A DNA stretch of 41,978 nt from Actinomycetes bacterium (GTDB lineage Bacteria; Actinomycetota; Actinomycetes; Propionibacteriales; Nocardioidaceae), in contig JAEWXC010000004.1 in NCBI GenBank assembly GCA_023396115.1, positions 1 to 41,978 of the forward strand, given 5' to 3'. Position numbers and translations under genes: made by a program. Shown piece by piece: positions 32,183 through 40,085 of this stretch (positions are counted from its first letter, which is position 1; every line of letters begins with the position of its first letter). The notes under the pieces are model-generated. The model saw only the letters and a list, made by a program, of their open reading frames with translations, did no database searches and was not told the DNA's origin.

Positions 32183-33175
32183 CTAGGCCCCCGGGTACAA
32201 GCCGAGGGCGGCACTGGCCAGATCCAGGTGTCGCTGGGCCAGGTCGGGCGGGTCCAGCACGACCGCGTCGGGTGCCAGGCGCAGCAGCAGCCGTTCCACC
32301 CAGGCCTGCTCCCAGGCCACCAGGGTCGCCTCGACAGTGCCGTCGGGCAGGGTCACCACGTCGGTGAACCGGTGGTACTCCAGCACCCACTGGGCCGGCG
32401 GCGCCAGCCGGACGCGGACCTGCAGCGGCGCTGCGGTGCCGCTGGCGCCGACCTCGCGGCCGGGCTCGGCGGGCAGGGTGCGGTGCTCCCGGGCCACGTC
32501 GGTGACCTGCCAGTCAAGGACCCGGTCGAGCCGGAAGCTGCGGGCGTCGGCGGAGGTGTGGCACCAGCCGCGCAGGTAGGTGCCGGCCTGCTCCACCTCG
32601 ACCGCCACCGGGTCCACGGTGCGCCAGGCGAGCTCGTCGCGGCTGGGCACCCAGTAGTGCAGGCGCACCTGGTGGTCCTCGCGGACCGCGCGACGCAGTG
32701 CCACCTCCAGCTCGCTGCGCACGCCCACCTCGTCGGGGCGCACGGCGACCGGGGCCAGCGCCCCCGAGGCCGCGGCGGCGAGCTTGGTGACGGTGCGTTC
32801 CACGACCTCGCGGGTGGCCTCGTCGGAGGTGCCGCCCAGGGCCCGCAGGGCCAGCACCAGGGCGCCGGCCTCGGCGGGTGTCAGGCGCAGCGGGCGGGCC
32901 AGGTAGTCGGCGTTGGAGACCCGGATGACGCCGTCGGCCCGGGGCCCCTCCAGGCTGTCCAGGTCGACGTCGATGAGGTCGTCGGGGTACCCGCCGGGCA
33001 GCCCGCAGAAGAACAGCACCTTGAGGTCGCGGACCACCTGGCGCTCGCTGACCCCGAGCAGGGTCGCGGCCTCGGAGACCCGCACCCCGTGCCGTTCGTG
33101 CAGCAGCGGCACCAGCCGGAGCAGCCGGGCCACCTGGCCGGCGGCTCCGGGCAGGGTGGCGGCGTCGGGGGTCAT
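32183..33175 (-). CDS. pafC: PafC, WYL-domain transcriptional activator subunit
   Basis: 330 residues. N-terminal HTH (about residues 10-60: QVARLLRLVPLLHERHGVRV, then LGVSERQVVRDLKVLFFCG), a middle WYL domain (VRLHYWVPSRDELAWRTVDP with the altered core TYLRGWCHTS), and a WCX C-terminal extension. PafB and PafC form the heterodimer that activates the LexA-independent DNA-damage regulon in mycobacteria; they are named from the proteasome locus but are not needed for proteolysis. ATG overlaps the pafB stop (ATGA), as expected for equal expression. Confidence 0.93.
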   Translation of the reverse strand: MTPDAATLPGAAGQVARLLRLVPLLHERHGVRVSEAATLLGVSERQVVRDLKVLFFCGLPGGYPDDLIDVDLDSLEGPRADGVIRVSNADYLARPLRLTPAEAGALVLALRALGGTSDEATREVVERTVTKLAAAASGALAPVAVRPDEVGVRSELEVALRRAVREDHQVRLHYWVPSRDELAWRTVDPVAVEVEQAGTYLRGWCHTSADARSFRLDRVLDWQVTDVAREHRTLPAEPGREVGASGTAAPLQVRVRLAPPAQWVLEYHRFTDVVTLPDGTVEATLVAWEQAWVERLLLRLAPDAVVLDPPDLAQRHLDLASAALGLYPGA

Positions 33176-34137
33176 CGGGTACCTCCGGGGACGAGGGCGC
33201 GGAGCCGGGAGACGACGGCGGTGCGGACCTCGTCGGGGGCGACGACCACGACGTCGGCGCCGTGACCCAGCACCTCGTCGATGAGGTGCTCGTGGTGGCC
33301 GGTCACCTGGAGCAGGTCCCAGGGCTGGCCGTCGGGTCCGGTGACCCCGGACTCCAGCACGGTGCCGCGGTGCCGCAGCCCGTGCCCCCGGCCGGGACGC
33401 ACCAGCAGCCGGGCGTCGTCGGTGCGCCGGCGCGGCGCCAGGCTCCGGGCGACCTCACCGATGTCAACGTCGGGGGGAACCTCGTAGCTCCCGGCCGGGC
33501 CGTCGGGTGCCGGCTCGCCCACCACCCGGCTGAGCCGGAAGATGCGCCGCGCGCCGCGGTCGGTGTCGTGTCCCACCACGTACCAGCGCCCCGAGCTGCG
33601 CACCACGCCCCAGGGGTGGAGGTGCCGCCGGGTGGGCTCCAGGCCCGGGCGGCGGTAGTCGAAGGTGAGCGGTTGGCGTTCCTGGCACGCCAACCAGAAG
33701 GTCTCGAAGGTCGCCTCGTCGACGACCAGCCGGGGCATCGCCAGCTCCAGGGAGTGGCTGTCCACGTCCACCCCGACGGCGGCGAGCTTGCGCAGCGCGT
33801 CGGTGGTGGCCCCCGACATCCGGGCGTCCTGCCAGGCCCGGCCGGCCACCGCCAGGATGGCGGCCTCGTCGGGTTCCAGGTGCACCTCGGAGTGGCTGAG
33901 CGCCTCGGGTCGGACCCGGTACCCGGGCTCCTCGAAGAGCGCGTCGACCGAACCGACCTCGATCGGCACCCCCAGGGCCCGCAGCTCCTCCTTGTCGCGC
34001 TCGAACATCTTCTCGAACGCCTCGTGCCCGGTGTCGGGGTAGAGCAGCGAGCGGATCCGCTGCTTGGGCACGAAATGACGCTGGACCAGCAGCATGATCA
34101 GGAGGTTGAGCAAACGCTCGCTCTTGCTGCCTGCCAT
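33172..34137 (-). CDS. pafB: PafB, WYL-domain transcriptional activator subunit
   Basis: 321 residues from ATG 34137, starting MAGSKSERLLNLLIMLLVQR, the conserved PafB opening. HTH residues 5-70 (RHFVPKQRIRSLLYPDTGHE), WYL domain with GRWYVVGHDTDRGARRIFRL, and a WCX tail. It pairs with PafC as a DNA-damage-responsive activator that may sense single-stranded nucleic acid. An upstream in-frame start at 34206 is rejected because the extra residues are not family-like. A hairpin at 34191-34205 separates it from the FKBP gene. Confidence 0.93.
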   Translation of the reverse strand: MAGSKSERLLNLLIMLLVQRHFVPKQRIRSLLYPDTGHEAFEKMFERDKEELRALGVPIEVGSVDALFEEPGYRVRPEALSHSEVHLEPDEAAILAVAGRAWQDARMSGATTDALRKLAAVGVDVDSHSLELAMPRLVVDEATFETFWLACQERQPLTFDYRRPGLEPTRRHLHPWGVVRSSGRWYVVGHDTDRGARRIFRLSRVVGEPAPDGPAGSYEVPPDVDIGEVARSLAPRRRTDDARLLVRPGRGHGLRHRGTVLESGVTGPDGQPWDLLQVTGHHEHLIDEVLGHGADVVVVAPDEVRTAVVSRLRALVPGGTR

Positions 34138-34190
34138 GCTGCTGGTCCGTTCTCCCTCCTCACCGGGAGGGCGCGTCACGTGGGTCGGGC

Positions 34191-34205
34191 GGTGCCCGAC
34201 GGGCA
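34191..34205 (-). terminator. Hairpin between the FKBP gene and pafB
   Basis: GTGCCC-gac-GGGCAC directly after the FKBP stop codon. The 6-bp stem could attenuate transcription between the two gene groups. Confidence 0.35.
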
Positions 34206-34207
34206 CG

Positions 34208-35155
34208 CTACTTCTTGGCGCTGATCACGTCCACGACGAAGTACAGGGTGCTGTTGGCGGGGATGCCCGCCTGCTCCTGCTCGCCGTAGCCCAGGGCCGG
34301 CGGGATGGACAGCAGCACGCGGCTGCCGACCTTCACGCCGTTGAGGCCGCCGGTCCAGCCGGAGACCACGCCGGTCAGCGGGAACTCGACGGGCTCACGG
34401 CTGTAGGACTCGTCGAAGGGCTTCTTGCCCTGGTAGACCGCACCGAGGTAGTTGACCTTGACGGTCATGTCGGTGGTGACCTTCTTGCCCTTGCCCTCCT
34501 TGAGGACGGTGCGCAGCAGCGTGCCGTCGGTCTTCGGCTTGGCGATGCCGGAGAAGTCGAACCCGGTCGGGTTGCCCTTCTTCTCCACCAGCTTGGGCTG
34601 CTTGGAGGCGGGCACGTCGGTGGCCTTGGGCGGCTTCGGCGGCTCGTACTCGCCCATCAGGTCCAGCACCATGACGACCGAGTCGCCGTTGCCGATGCCC
34701 AGCTGCGGGTTGCCGGCCTCACCGAACGCGTCGGCGGCCGAGGCGGTGACCAGGATCCGGCTGCCCATCTTGCGGCCGACCAGCGCCTGGCCGAACAGTG
34801 AGGTGTCGTCGGCCTTCTCCGGAGCGGTGAGCTTCTCGGGGGTGCCGGTCTCGTACGTGTTGTAGGTGCCCTCCTGGGTCGACCCGTTGCCGAGCCACAC
34901 GTTGACCGAGACGTCGGTGCCGGGCTTGATCTCCTCGCCGTCGCCCTCGACCAGCACCTCGGTGGTGATCTTCTCGGGCTTGATCTCTCCGCCGAACTCG
35001 ACCCCGGGCTCCTTGCCGAAGTCACCGGAGACGGTGACCGAACCAGCCTTCGAGGACTTCTCGTCGTCCGAGGAGTCGGAACCGCAGGCGGTCAGGAACA
35101 CGAGCAGCGGTGCCAGCAGCAGGGCCAGCAGCCGGAGCGGAACAGGTCGGGACAC
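34208..35155 (-). CDS. FKBP-type peptidyl-prolyl isomerase lipoprotein
   Basis: 315 residues. The N terminus is a lipoprotein signal peptide (VSRPVPLRLLALLLAPLLVF followed by lipobox LTAC). Two FKBP-like domains follow, around residues 50-170 and 195-315. The second is the better preserved, with VKVNYLGAVYQGKKPFDESY and VVSGWTGGLNGVKVGSRVLL, then PPALGYGEQ. It is an extracytoplasmic prolyl isomerase. GTG 35155 is chosen because AAAGG lies 8-9 nt upstream. A TAGGGT box at 35191-35196 may be its -10. Placement between pafA and pafB is common in several actinobacteria. Confidence 0.92.
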   Translation of the reverse strand: MSRPVPLRLLALLLAPLLVFLTACGSDSSDDEKSSKAGSVTVSGDFGKEPGVEFGGEIKPEKITTEVLVEGDGEEIKPGTDVSVNVWLGNGSTQEGTYNTYETGTPEKLTAPEKADDTSLFGQALVGRKMGSRILVTASAADAFGEAGNPQLGIGNGDSVVMVLDLMGEYEPPKPPKATDVPASKQPKLVEKKGNPTGFDFSGIAKPKTDGTLLRTVLKEGKGKKVTTDMTVKVNYLGAVYQGKKPFDESYSREPVEFPLTGVVSGWTGGLNGVKVGSRVLLSIPPALGYGEQEQAGIPANSTLYFVVDVISAKK

Positions 35156-35190
35156 GCGTAACACCTTTGTTCGAGGTTGGGAACGCCAGA

Positions 35191-35196
35191 ACCCTA
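35191..35196 (-). promoter_or_regulatory. Candidate -10 box of the FKBP gene
   Basis: TAGGGT on the minus strand, 35 nt before the GTG at 35155. Unlike the leaderless genes, it would leave a leader containing the AAAGG ribosome-binding site. Confidence 0.35.
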
Positions 35197-35229
35197 CCGA
35201 GCCGACCTGAGAATCTGCTGGACGACGCC

Positions 35230-36591
35230 TCACATGCTGTCGATGAGGTGCTGCACCCGCTCGTCGGTGGACCGGAAGGGGTCCTTGCACAGCACGGTCC
35301 GCTGGGCGTGGTCGTTGAGCTTGAGGTGCACCCAGTCGACGGTGAAGTCGCGGCGGTGCTCCTGGGCGGCGCGGATGAAGTCGCCGCGCAGCTTGGCGCG
35401 GGTGGTCTGCGGCGGCAGCGACTTGGCCTCGAACACGGCCAGGTCGCTGGTGACCCGCTCCACGGCGCCCTTGCGCTCGAGCAGGTAGTACAGGCCCCGG
35501 TCACGGCGGATGTCGTGGTAGGCGAGGTCGAGCTGGGCGACCCGGGGGTGCCCCAGCGGGAGGTCGTGGGTGGCCCGGTACCGTTCGATGAGGCGGTACT
35601 TGATCACCCAGTCCAGCTCGCGTTCCACCAGCCCCAGGTCGTCGGACTCCACGGCCTTGAGCGCGCGTTCCCACAGGTCCAGGACCCGTTCGGTGGTGGC
35701 GTCGGTGATGCCGCGCCGGTCGACGAAGTCGCGCGCCTTGGACAGGTACTCGGCCTGGATCTCCAGGGCGCTGGCCTCACGTCCGCCGGCGAGCCGCACC
35801 CGTCGGCGCCCGGTCAGGTCGTGGCTCATCTCCCGGATCGCCCGGATCGGGTTCTCCAGGGTGAGGTCGCGCAGCGCCACGCCCTCCTCGATCATCCGCA
35901 GCACCAGGTCGGTGGCGCCGAGCTTGAGCAGGGTCGTGGTCTCACTCATGTTCGAGTCGCCCACGATCACGTGCAGCCGGCGGAACCGCTCGGCGTCGGC
36001 GTGCGGTTCGTCGCGGGTGTTGATGATCGGCCGCGAGCGGGTGGTCGCCGAGGAGACGCCCTCCCAGATGTGCTCGGCGCGCTGGCTCACCGAGAACGAG
36101 GCCCCGCGAGGGGTCTGGACGACCTTCCCGGAGCCGACGAAGATCTGCCGCGAGACCAGGAACGGGATGAGCGCCTCGGCCAGGACGCTGAACTCGCCGG
36201 CCCGGCCGACCAGGTAGTTCTCGTGGCAGCCGTAGGAGTTGCCGGCCGAGTCGGTGTTGTTCTTGAACAGGTAGATGTCGCCGGCGACACCCTCGTCGGC
36301 CAGGCGGTGTTCGGCGTCGACCAGCAGACCCTCCAGGATCCGTTCGCCGGCCTTGTCGTGGGTGACGACCTCGACCAGGTCGTCACACTCGGGCGTGGCG
36401 TACTCGGGGTGCGAGCCGACGTCCAGGTAGAGCCGGGCACCGTTGCGCAGGAAGACGTTGCTGGAGCGTCCCCAGCTGACGACCTTGCGGAACAGGTAGC
36501 GGGCGACCTCGTCGGGACTCAACCGGCGCTGGCCCTGGAACGTGCAGGTGACTCCGTACTCGTTCTCGATGCCGAAGATGCGCCGGTCCAC
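35230..36591 (-). CDS. pafA: PafA, Pup-protein ligase
   Basis: 453 residues, the family length. Motifs of the glutamine-synthetase-like ligase: RRIFGIENEYGVTCTF at the N terminus, YLDVGSHPEYATPECDD, YLFKNNTDSAGNSYGCHENY (Mg-ATP site), and INTRDEPHADAERFRRLHVI. It joins the C-terminal Glu of Pup to lysines of target proteins. It lacks the long Dop-specific loop. The GTG start at 36591 follows the prcA stop by 3 bp and has GGAGTGA upstream. Confidence 0.97.
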   Translation of the reverse strand: MDRRIFGIENEYGVTCTFQGQRRLSPDEVARYLFRKVVSWGRSSNVFLRNGARLYLDVGSHPEYATPECDDLVEVVTHDKAGERILEGLLVDAEHRLADEGVAGDIYLFKNNTDSAGNSYGCHENYLVGRAGEFSVLAEALIPFLVSRQIFVGSGKVVQTPRGASFSVSQRAEHIWEGVSSATTRSRPIINTRDEPHADAERFRRLHVIVGDSNMSETTTLLKLGATDLVLRMIEEGVALRDLTLENPIRAIREMSHDLTGRRRVRLAGGREASALEIQAEYLSKARDFVDRRGITDATTERVLDLWERALKAVESDDLGLVERELDWVIKYRLIERYRATHDLPLGHPRVAQLDLAYHDIRRDRGLYYLLERKGAVERVTSDLAVFEAKSLPPQTTRAKLRGDFIRAAQEHRRDFTVDWVHLKLNDHAQRTVLCKDPFRSTDERVQHLIDSM

Positions 36592-36594
36592 GAC

Positions 36595-37386
36595 TCACTC
36601 CTCCGTCCGGGGCTCGTCCCCGCCCGTCTGGTCCTGGTCGGCCGGGGCCGGATCGCCCGGCTCCGGGTCGCTCGCAGCGCTGCCGGCGTCGGCGTCCTCC
36701 GGGCCGGGCAGCCCGCTGCCGGCGCGGACCCGGCGGAATTTGCGTGGCTGGGACCGGGTCCGGTCGAGCACCGCGATCTCCAGGTCGTCGGGGTCCAGAC
36801 GCCGGTCCCCGGTCACCGAGTGCCCCAGCGCGGCCACGGCCACCTCGACCGCCTCGGCCAGGGAGCAGCCGTCCCGGTAGTGCGCGGCCAGGTGGGTGTG
36901 CACGGCGTCGGCGTCGCCACCCATCACCGCGAACCCCTGCTGGTCGGCCACCTGGCCGTCGTAGGTGAGTCGGTAGATCTGGTCGCCGCCCGGCTCCTCC
37001 CCCACCTCGGCGACGAACAACTCCACCTCGTAGGGCTTCTCGCCTCCGGAGGAGAAGATCGCCCCCAGGGTCTGGGCGTAGGCGTTGGCCAGGGCCCGCC
37101 CCGTGACGTCACGGCGGTCGTAGGAGTAGCCGCGCATGTCGGCCAACCGGACCCCGGCGATGCGCAGGTTCTCGAACTCGTTGTAGCGACCGACCGCGGC
37201 GAAGGCGATCCGGTCGTAGATCTCGCTGATTTTGTGCAGTGCCTGGGAGGGGTTCTCGGCGACGAAGCAGATGCCGTCGACGTAGCGCAGCACCACCACC
37301 GAGCGACCGCGGGCGATGCCCTTGCGGGCGAAGTCGGCCCGGTCCTTCATCAGCTGCTCGGGCGAGACGTAGAACGGGGCGCTCAC
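36595..37386 (-). CDS. prcA: Proteasome subunit alpha
   Basis: 263 residues. Begins VSAPFYVSPEQLMKDRADFA, the alpha-type gate region, and continues ARKGIARGRSVVVLRYVDGI through the conserved GYSYDRRDVTGRALANAYAQ. After about residue 220 comes a tail rich in Asp, Glu, Pro and Gln ending DEPRTEE, typical of actinobacterial PrcA. It forms the outer rings of the 20S core and opens for ARC/Mpa. GTG 37386 overlaps the prcB stop (GTGA); longer N-terminal extensions are not family-like. Confidence 0.97.
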   Translation of the reverse strand: MSAPFYVSPEQLMKDRADFARKGIARGRSVVVLRYVDGICFVAENPSQALHKISEIYDRIAFAAVGRYNEFENLRIAGVRLADMRGYSYDRRDVTGRALANAYAQTLGAIFSSGGEKPYEVELFVAEVGEEPGGDQIYRLTYDGQVADQQGFAVMGGDADAVHTHLAAHYRDGCSLAEAVEVAVAALGHSVTGDRRLDPDDLEIAVLDRTRSQPRKFRRVRAGSGLPGPEDADAGSAASDPEPGDPAPADQDQTGGDEPRTEE

Positions 37387-38246
37387 CGGCCCACCTCCGT
37401 GGTGTCGGGGCCGAGGACCCCGGCCAGCGGTCCGTCGGGTCGCACGGACCGGCCGCGCACCACGGCGTCGGCGATCTCGGCGACCTCGCTCTCGGCGAGT
37501 TGGACTCCCCCGTCGGCGGTGATCACGTGGACCACCGGGAAGATCCGCCGGGCCAGGTCCGGTCCGCCGGTGGCGGAGTCGTCGTCGGCGGCGTCGTAGA
37601 GGGCCTGCACGGCGGCGGTGACGCACGCGGTGCGGTCCAGGTCGGGGCGGTAGAGCTTCTTCAGCGACCCGCGCGCGAACAGCGAGCCGCTGCCCACGGA
37701 GTGGAAGGCGGTCTCCTCGTAGCGGCCGCCGGTGGCGTCGTAGGAGAAGATCCGGCCCTGACCGGTGACGTGGTCGTAGCCGGCGAACAGCGGCACCACG
37801 GCCAGCCCCTGCATGGCCAGGCCCAGGTTCTGCCGGATCAGGGCGGCGAGCCGGTTGGCCTTGCCGTCCATGGAGAGGGTGGCGCCCTCGATCTTCTCGT
37901 AGTGCTCCAGCTCGACCTGGAACAGCCGGACCATCTCGACCGCGAGGCCGGCGGTGCCGGCGATCCCGACGGAGGAGAACTCGTCGGCGGCGAAGACCTT
38001 CTGGATGTCGCGCTGGGCGATGACGTTGCCCATCGTGGCGCGCCGGTCGCCGGCCATCACCACCCCACCGGGGAACGTGGCCGCCACGATCGTGGTCGCG
38101 TGCGGCGCCAGGTCGCCTGCGCTGCTGCCCGCGGGCACGGGGCGCCGGGCCGGCAGCAGGTCGGGTGCCTGGGCGGCCAGGAAGTCGCTGAACGAGGAGG
38201 TGCCCGGGGTCAGGTAGGACGCGGGCAGCCGGGCCGAGTCGGTCAC
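37383..38246 (-). CDS. prcB: Proteasome subunit beta
   Basis: 287 residues. A propeptide of 50 residues ends PHA, and the mature chain starts at Thr51 in TTIVAATFPGGVVMAGDRRA, the N-terminal catalytic threonine. Lys and Asp partners follow in the conserved core (MAGDRRATMGNVIAQRDIQK). It provides the proteolytic sites of the 20S particle. The GTG start overlaps the pup stop by 4 bp and its stop overlaps prcA, giving a coupled pup-prcB-prcA unit. Confidence 0.97.
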   Translation of the reverse strand: MTDSARLPASYLTPGTSSFSDFLAAQAPDLLPARRPVPAGSSAGDLAPHATTIVAATFPGGVVMAGDRRATMGNVIAQRDIQKVFAADEFSSVGIAGTAGLAVEMVRLFQVELEHYEKIEGATLSMDGKANRLAALIRQNLGLAMQGLAVVPLFAGYDHVTGQGRIFSYDATGGRYEETAFHSVGSGSLFARGSLKKLYRPDLDRTACVTAAVQALYDAADDDSATGGPDLARRIFPVVHVITADGGVQLAESEVAEIADAVVRGRSVRPDGPLAGVLGPDTTEVGR

Positions 38247-38440
38247 TGGCCCCCCTTCTGCACGAAGGACTTCACGAAGTCCTCCGCGTTCGACTCCAGG
38301 ACCTCATCGATCTCGTCGAGGATGTCGTCGATGTCGGAGTCGAGGGCCTCCTTGCGTGCGGCCGCCTCGGTGCTGTCGACCGGCTCGGAGGTCTCCTCGA
38401 CCTCTCCGGCCTTGCGGGGGTGCTTCTGCTCCTGGGCCAT
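38243..38440 (-). CDS. pup: Prokaryotic ubiquitin-like protein Pup
   Basis: 65 residues, disordered and acidic. The end DDILDEIDEVLESNAEDFVK then SFVQKGGQ is diagnostic: the coiled-coil-forming ARC-binding segment and the Gly-Gly-Gln tail. Because it ends in Gln rather than Glu, Dop must deamidate it before PafA can use it. ATG 38440 is preceded by TAGGGT with a 7-nt gap and no ribosome-binding site, so the message is probably leaderless; a longer in-frame start at 38467 would overlap that box and is rejected. Confidence 0.97.
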   Translation of the reverse strand: MAQEQKHPRKAGEVEETSEPVDSTEAAARKEALDSDIDDILDEIDEVLESNAEDFVKSFVQKGGQ

Positions 38441-38447
38441 GTCTCGG

Positions 38448-38453
38448 ACCCTA
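38448..38453 (-). promoter_or_regulatory. -10 box of pup (leaderless)
   Basis: TAGGGT on the minus strand, 7 nt before the pup ATG. It gives the pup-prcB-prcA unit a promoter separate from dop. Confidence 0.5.
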
Positions 38454-38547
38454 TCCCCGTGCGCCACACCTGCGGGCTCCTCCCGCCCGGCGACGCGCCG
38501 GAAGGTGGGGCAATTTCCCGGGGCGGGACCTGCGCCCGGCAGGAGGC

Positions 38548-40053
38548 TCAGCGGGCGATCTCGTCCAGCAGACCGGCCGCGTCGGGGTGCCGGTCCAGCA
38601 GGTCACCGACGTGGTCCCGGGTCCCGCGCAGCGGGTCCATCGTGGGGACCCGCTGCAACGAGGGGCGCCCGGGCAGGTCGAAGACCACCGAGTCCCACGA
38701 CGCCTGGGCCACCGCGTCGGGGTAGCGGGACAGGCAGCGCCCACGGAAGTAGGCCCGGGTGTCGGTGGGCGGCTCGGTGACGGCGGCGGCGACCTCGTCG
38801 TCGGTGACCAGCCGCTCCGAGCGGCCGGCGGCGACCAGCCGGGCGTGCAGGCTCTTCTCCGGACGCAGATCGGCGTACTGCAGGTCCACGAGCTGCAGCT
38901 TCGGGTCGGTCCACCCGAGTCCGTCACGGCTGCGGTACTGCTCGACCAGGTGCTGCTTGGCGATCCAGTCGACCTCGCCGGCACACGAGGCGGGGTCCCG
39001 TCCGAGGCGGTCCAGGACCGACTCCCAACGCTGGAGCACCTCGGCGGTGTCGGGGTCGACGTCATGTCCCTGACGTTCTTCGACGTGGCGCACCGCGGCT
39101 GCCAGGTACTCGGACTGGATCTGCAGCGCGGTGAGATGACGACCGTCCCGCAGTTCGACGGTGGTGCGCAGCCCGGGGTCGTGGGAGACCGCGTGCAGGG
39201 CACGGATGGGCTCGGCGGGCACGAGGTCGACGCCCAGGGTGCCGGCCTCGATCATGTCGAGCACCAGCGCGGTGGTGCCGGTCTTCAGCAGGATCGCCAC
39301 CTCGGAGAGGTTGGCGTCGCCGATGATCACGTGCAGCCGGCGGAACCGCTCGGGGTCGGCGTGCGGCTCGTCGCGGGTGTTGATGATCGGGCGCTTCATG
39401 GTGGTCTCCAGCCCCACCGGCACCTCGAAGAAGTCGGCACGCTGGCTGATCTGGAACCCCTCGTGCTGGCCGGCGACGCCCCGACCCACACGACCGGACC
39501 CGGCGAAGACCTGCCGGGTCACGAAGAAGCCGGTGAGCTGGTCGACGATCCGGGCGAACGGGGTCGAACGGGCCATCAGGTAGTTCTCGTGGGCGCCGTA
39601 GGAGACACCCTTGTTGTCGGTGTTGTTCTTGTGCAGCAGCACCGTGGCCCCGGCGGCGTCGGCGGCGAGGCGTGCCGCGTGCGCCATCAGCCGGTCACCG
39701 GCCTTCTCCCAGCGGACCACGTCGCGGGGACGCAGCACCTCCGGGGTGGAGTACTCCGGGTGGGCGTGGTCGACGTAGAGCCGGGCCCCGTTGGTGAGGA
39801 TGACGTTGGCCAGGCCGGTCTCCTCGTCGGTGAGCAGGCTCCGGTCCGCGACGTCACGGGAGAGGTCGAAACCGCGGGCGTCGCGCAGCGGGGTCTCCTC
39901 CTCGAAGTCCCACGCGGCCCGGCGGCTGCGTTGTTCGTGCGAGGCCCAGGCGTTGACCACCCAGCTGGAGGCCAGCATCGGGTTCACCGTGGGTTGGCCG
40001 ACCACGGTGATGCCGTACTCGATCTCGGTCCCCATCACCCGGCGCACGCCCAT
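38548..40053 (-). CDS. dop: Dop, Pup deamidase/depupylase
   Basis: 501 residues. Starts MGVRRVMGTEIEYGITVVGQ; the Dop-specific loop follows (about residues 40-80). The ATP site includes YVDHAHPEYSTPE and LLHKNNTDNKGVSYGAHENY, and the shared INTRDEPHADPERFRRLHVI stretch marks the PafA/Dop superfamily. It converts Pup-Gln to Pup-Glu and removes Pup from substrates. The ATG at 40053 is 7 nt after TAGGCT, suggesting a leaderless message. 107 bp separate it from pup. Confidence 0.97.
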   Translation of the reverse strand: MGVRRVMGTEIEYGITVVGQPTVNPMLASSWVVNAWASHEQRSRRAAWDFEEETPLRDARGFDLSRDVADRSLLTDEETGLANVILTNGARLYVDHAHPEYSTPEVLRPRDVVRWEKAGDRLMAHAARLAADAAGATVLLHKNNTDNKGVSYGAHENYLMARSTPFARIVDQLTGFFVTRQVFAGSGRVGRGVAGQHEGFQISQRADFFEVPVGLETTMKRPIINTRDEPHADPERFRRLHVIIGDANLSEVAILLKTGTTALVLDMIEAGTLGVDLVPAEPIRALHAVSHDPGLRTTVELRDGRHLTALQIQSEYLAAAVRHVEERQGHDVDPDTAEVLQRWESVLDRLGRDPASCAGEVDWIAKQHLVEQYRSRDGLGWTDPKLQLVDLQYADLRPEKSLHARLVAAGRSERLVTDDEVAAAVTEPPTDTRAYFRGRCLSRYPDAVAQASWDSVVFDLPGRPSLQRVPTMDPLRGTRDHVGDLLDRHPDAAGLLDEIAR

Positions 40054-40060
40054 GACGCGG

Positions 40061-40079
40061 AGCCTAGCGCCGCTACGGT
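40061..40079. promoter_or_regulatory. Back-to-back -10 boxes for dop and the methyltransferase
   Basis: TAGGCT on the minus strand (40066-40061) is 7 nt before the dop ATG; TACGGT on the plus strand (40074-40079) is 6 nt before the methyltransferase ATG. Both genes are therefore predicted to be leaderless and to start from a shared 32-bp gap. Confidence 0.55.
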
Positions 40080-40085
40080 GGGCCC

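Noticed and set aside
31905..32390. Extension of the tatC frame across tatA
   Set aside because: The added residues are the shadow of tatA; family length and start place TatC at 31904 or 31835.
38441..38467. A longer Pup with nine extra N-terminal residues
   Set aside because: The extra codons overlap the TAGGGT promoter box and are not seen in Pup proteins.
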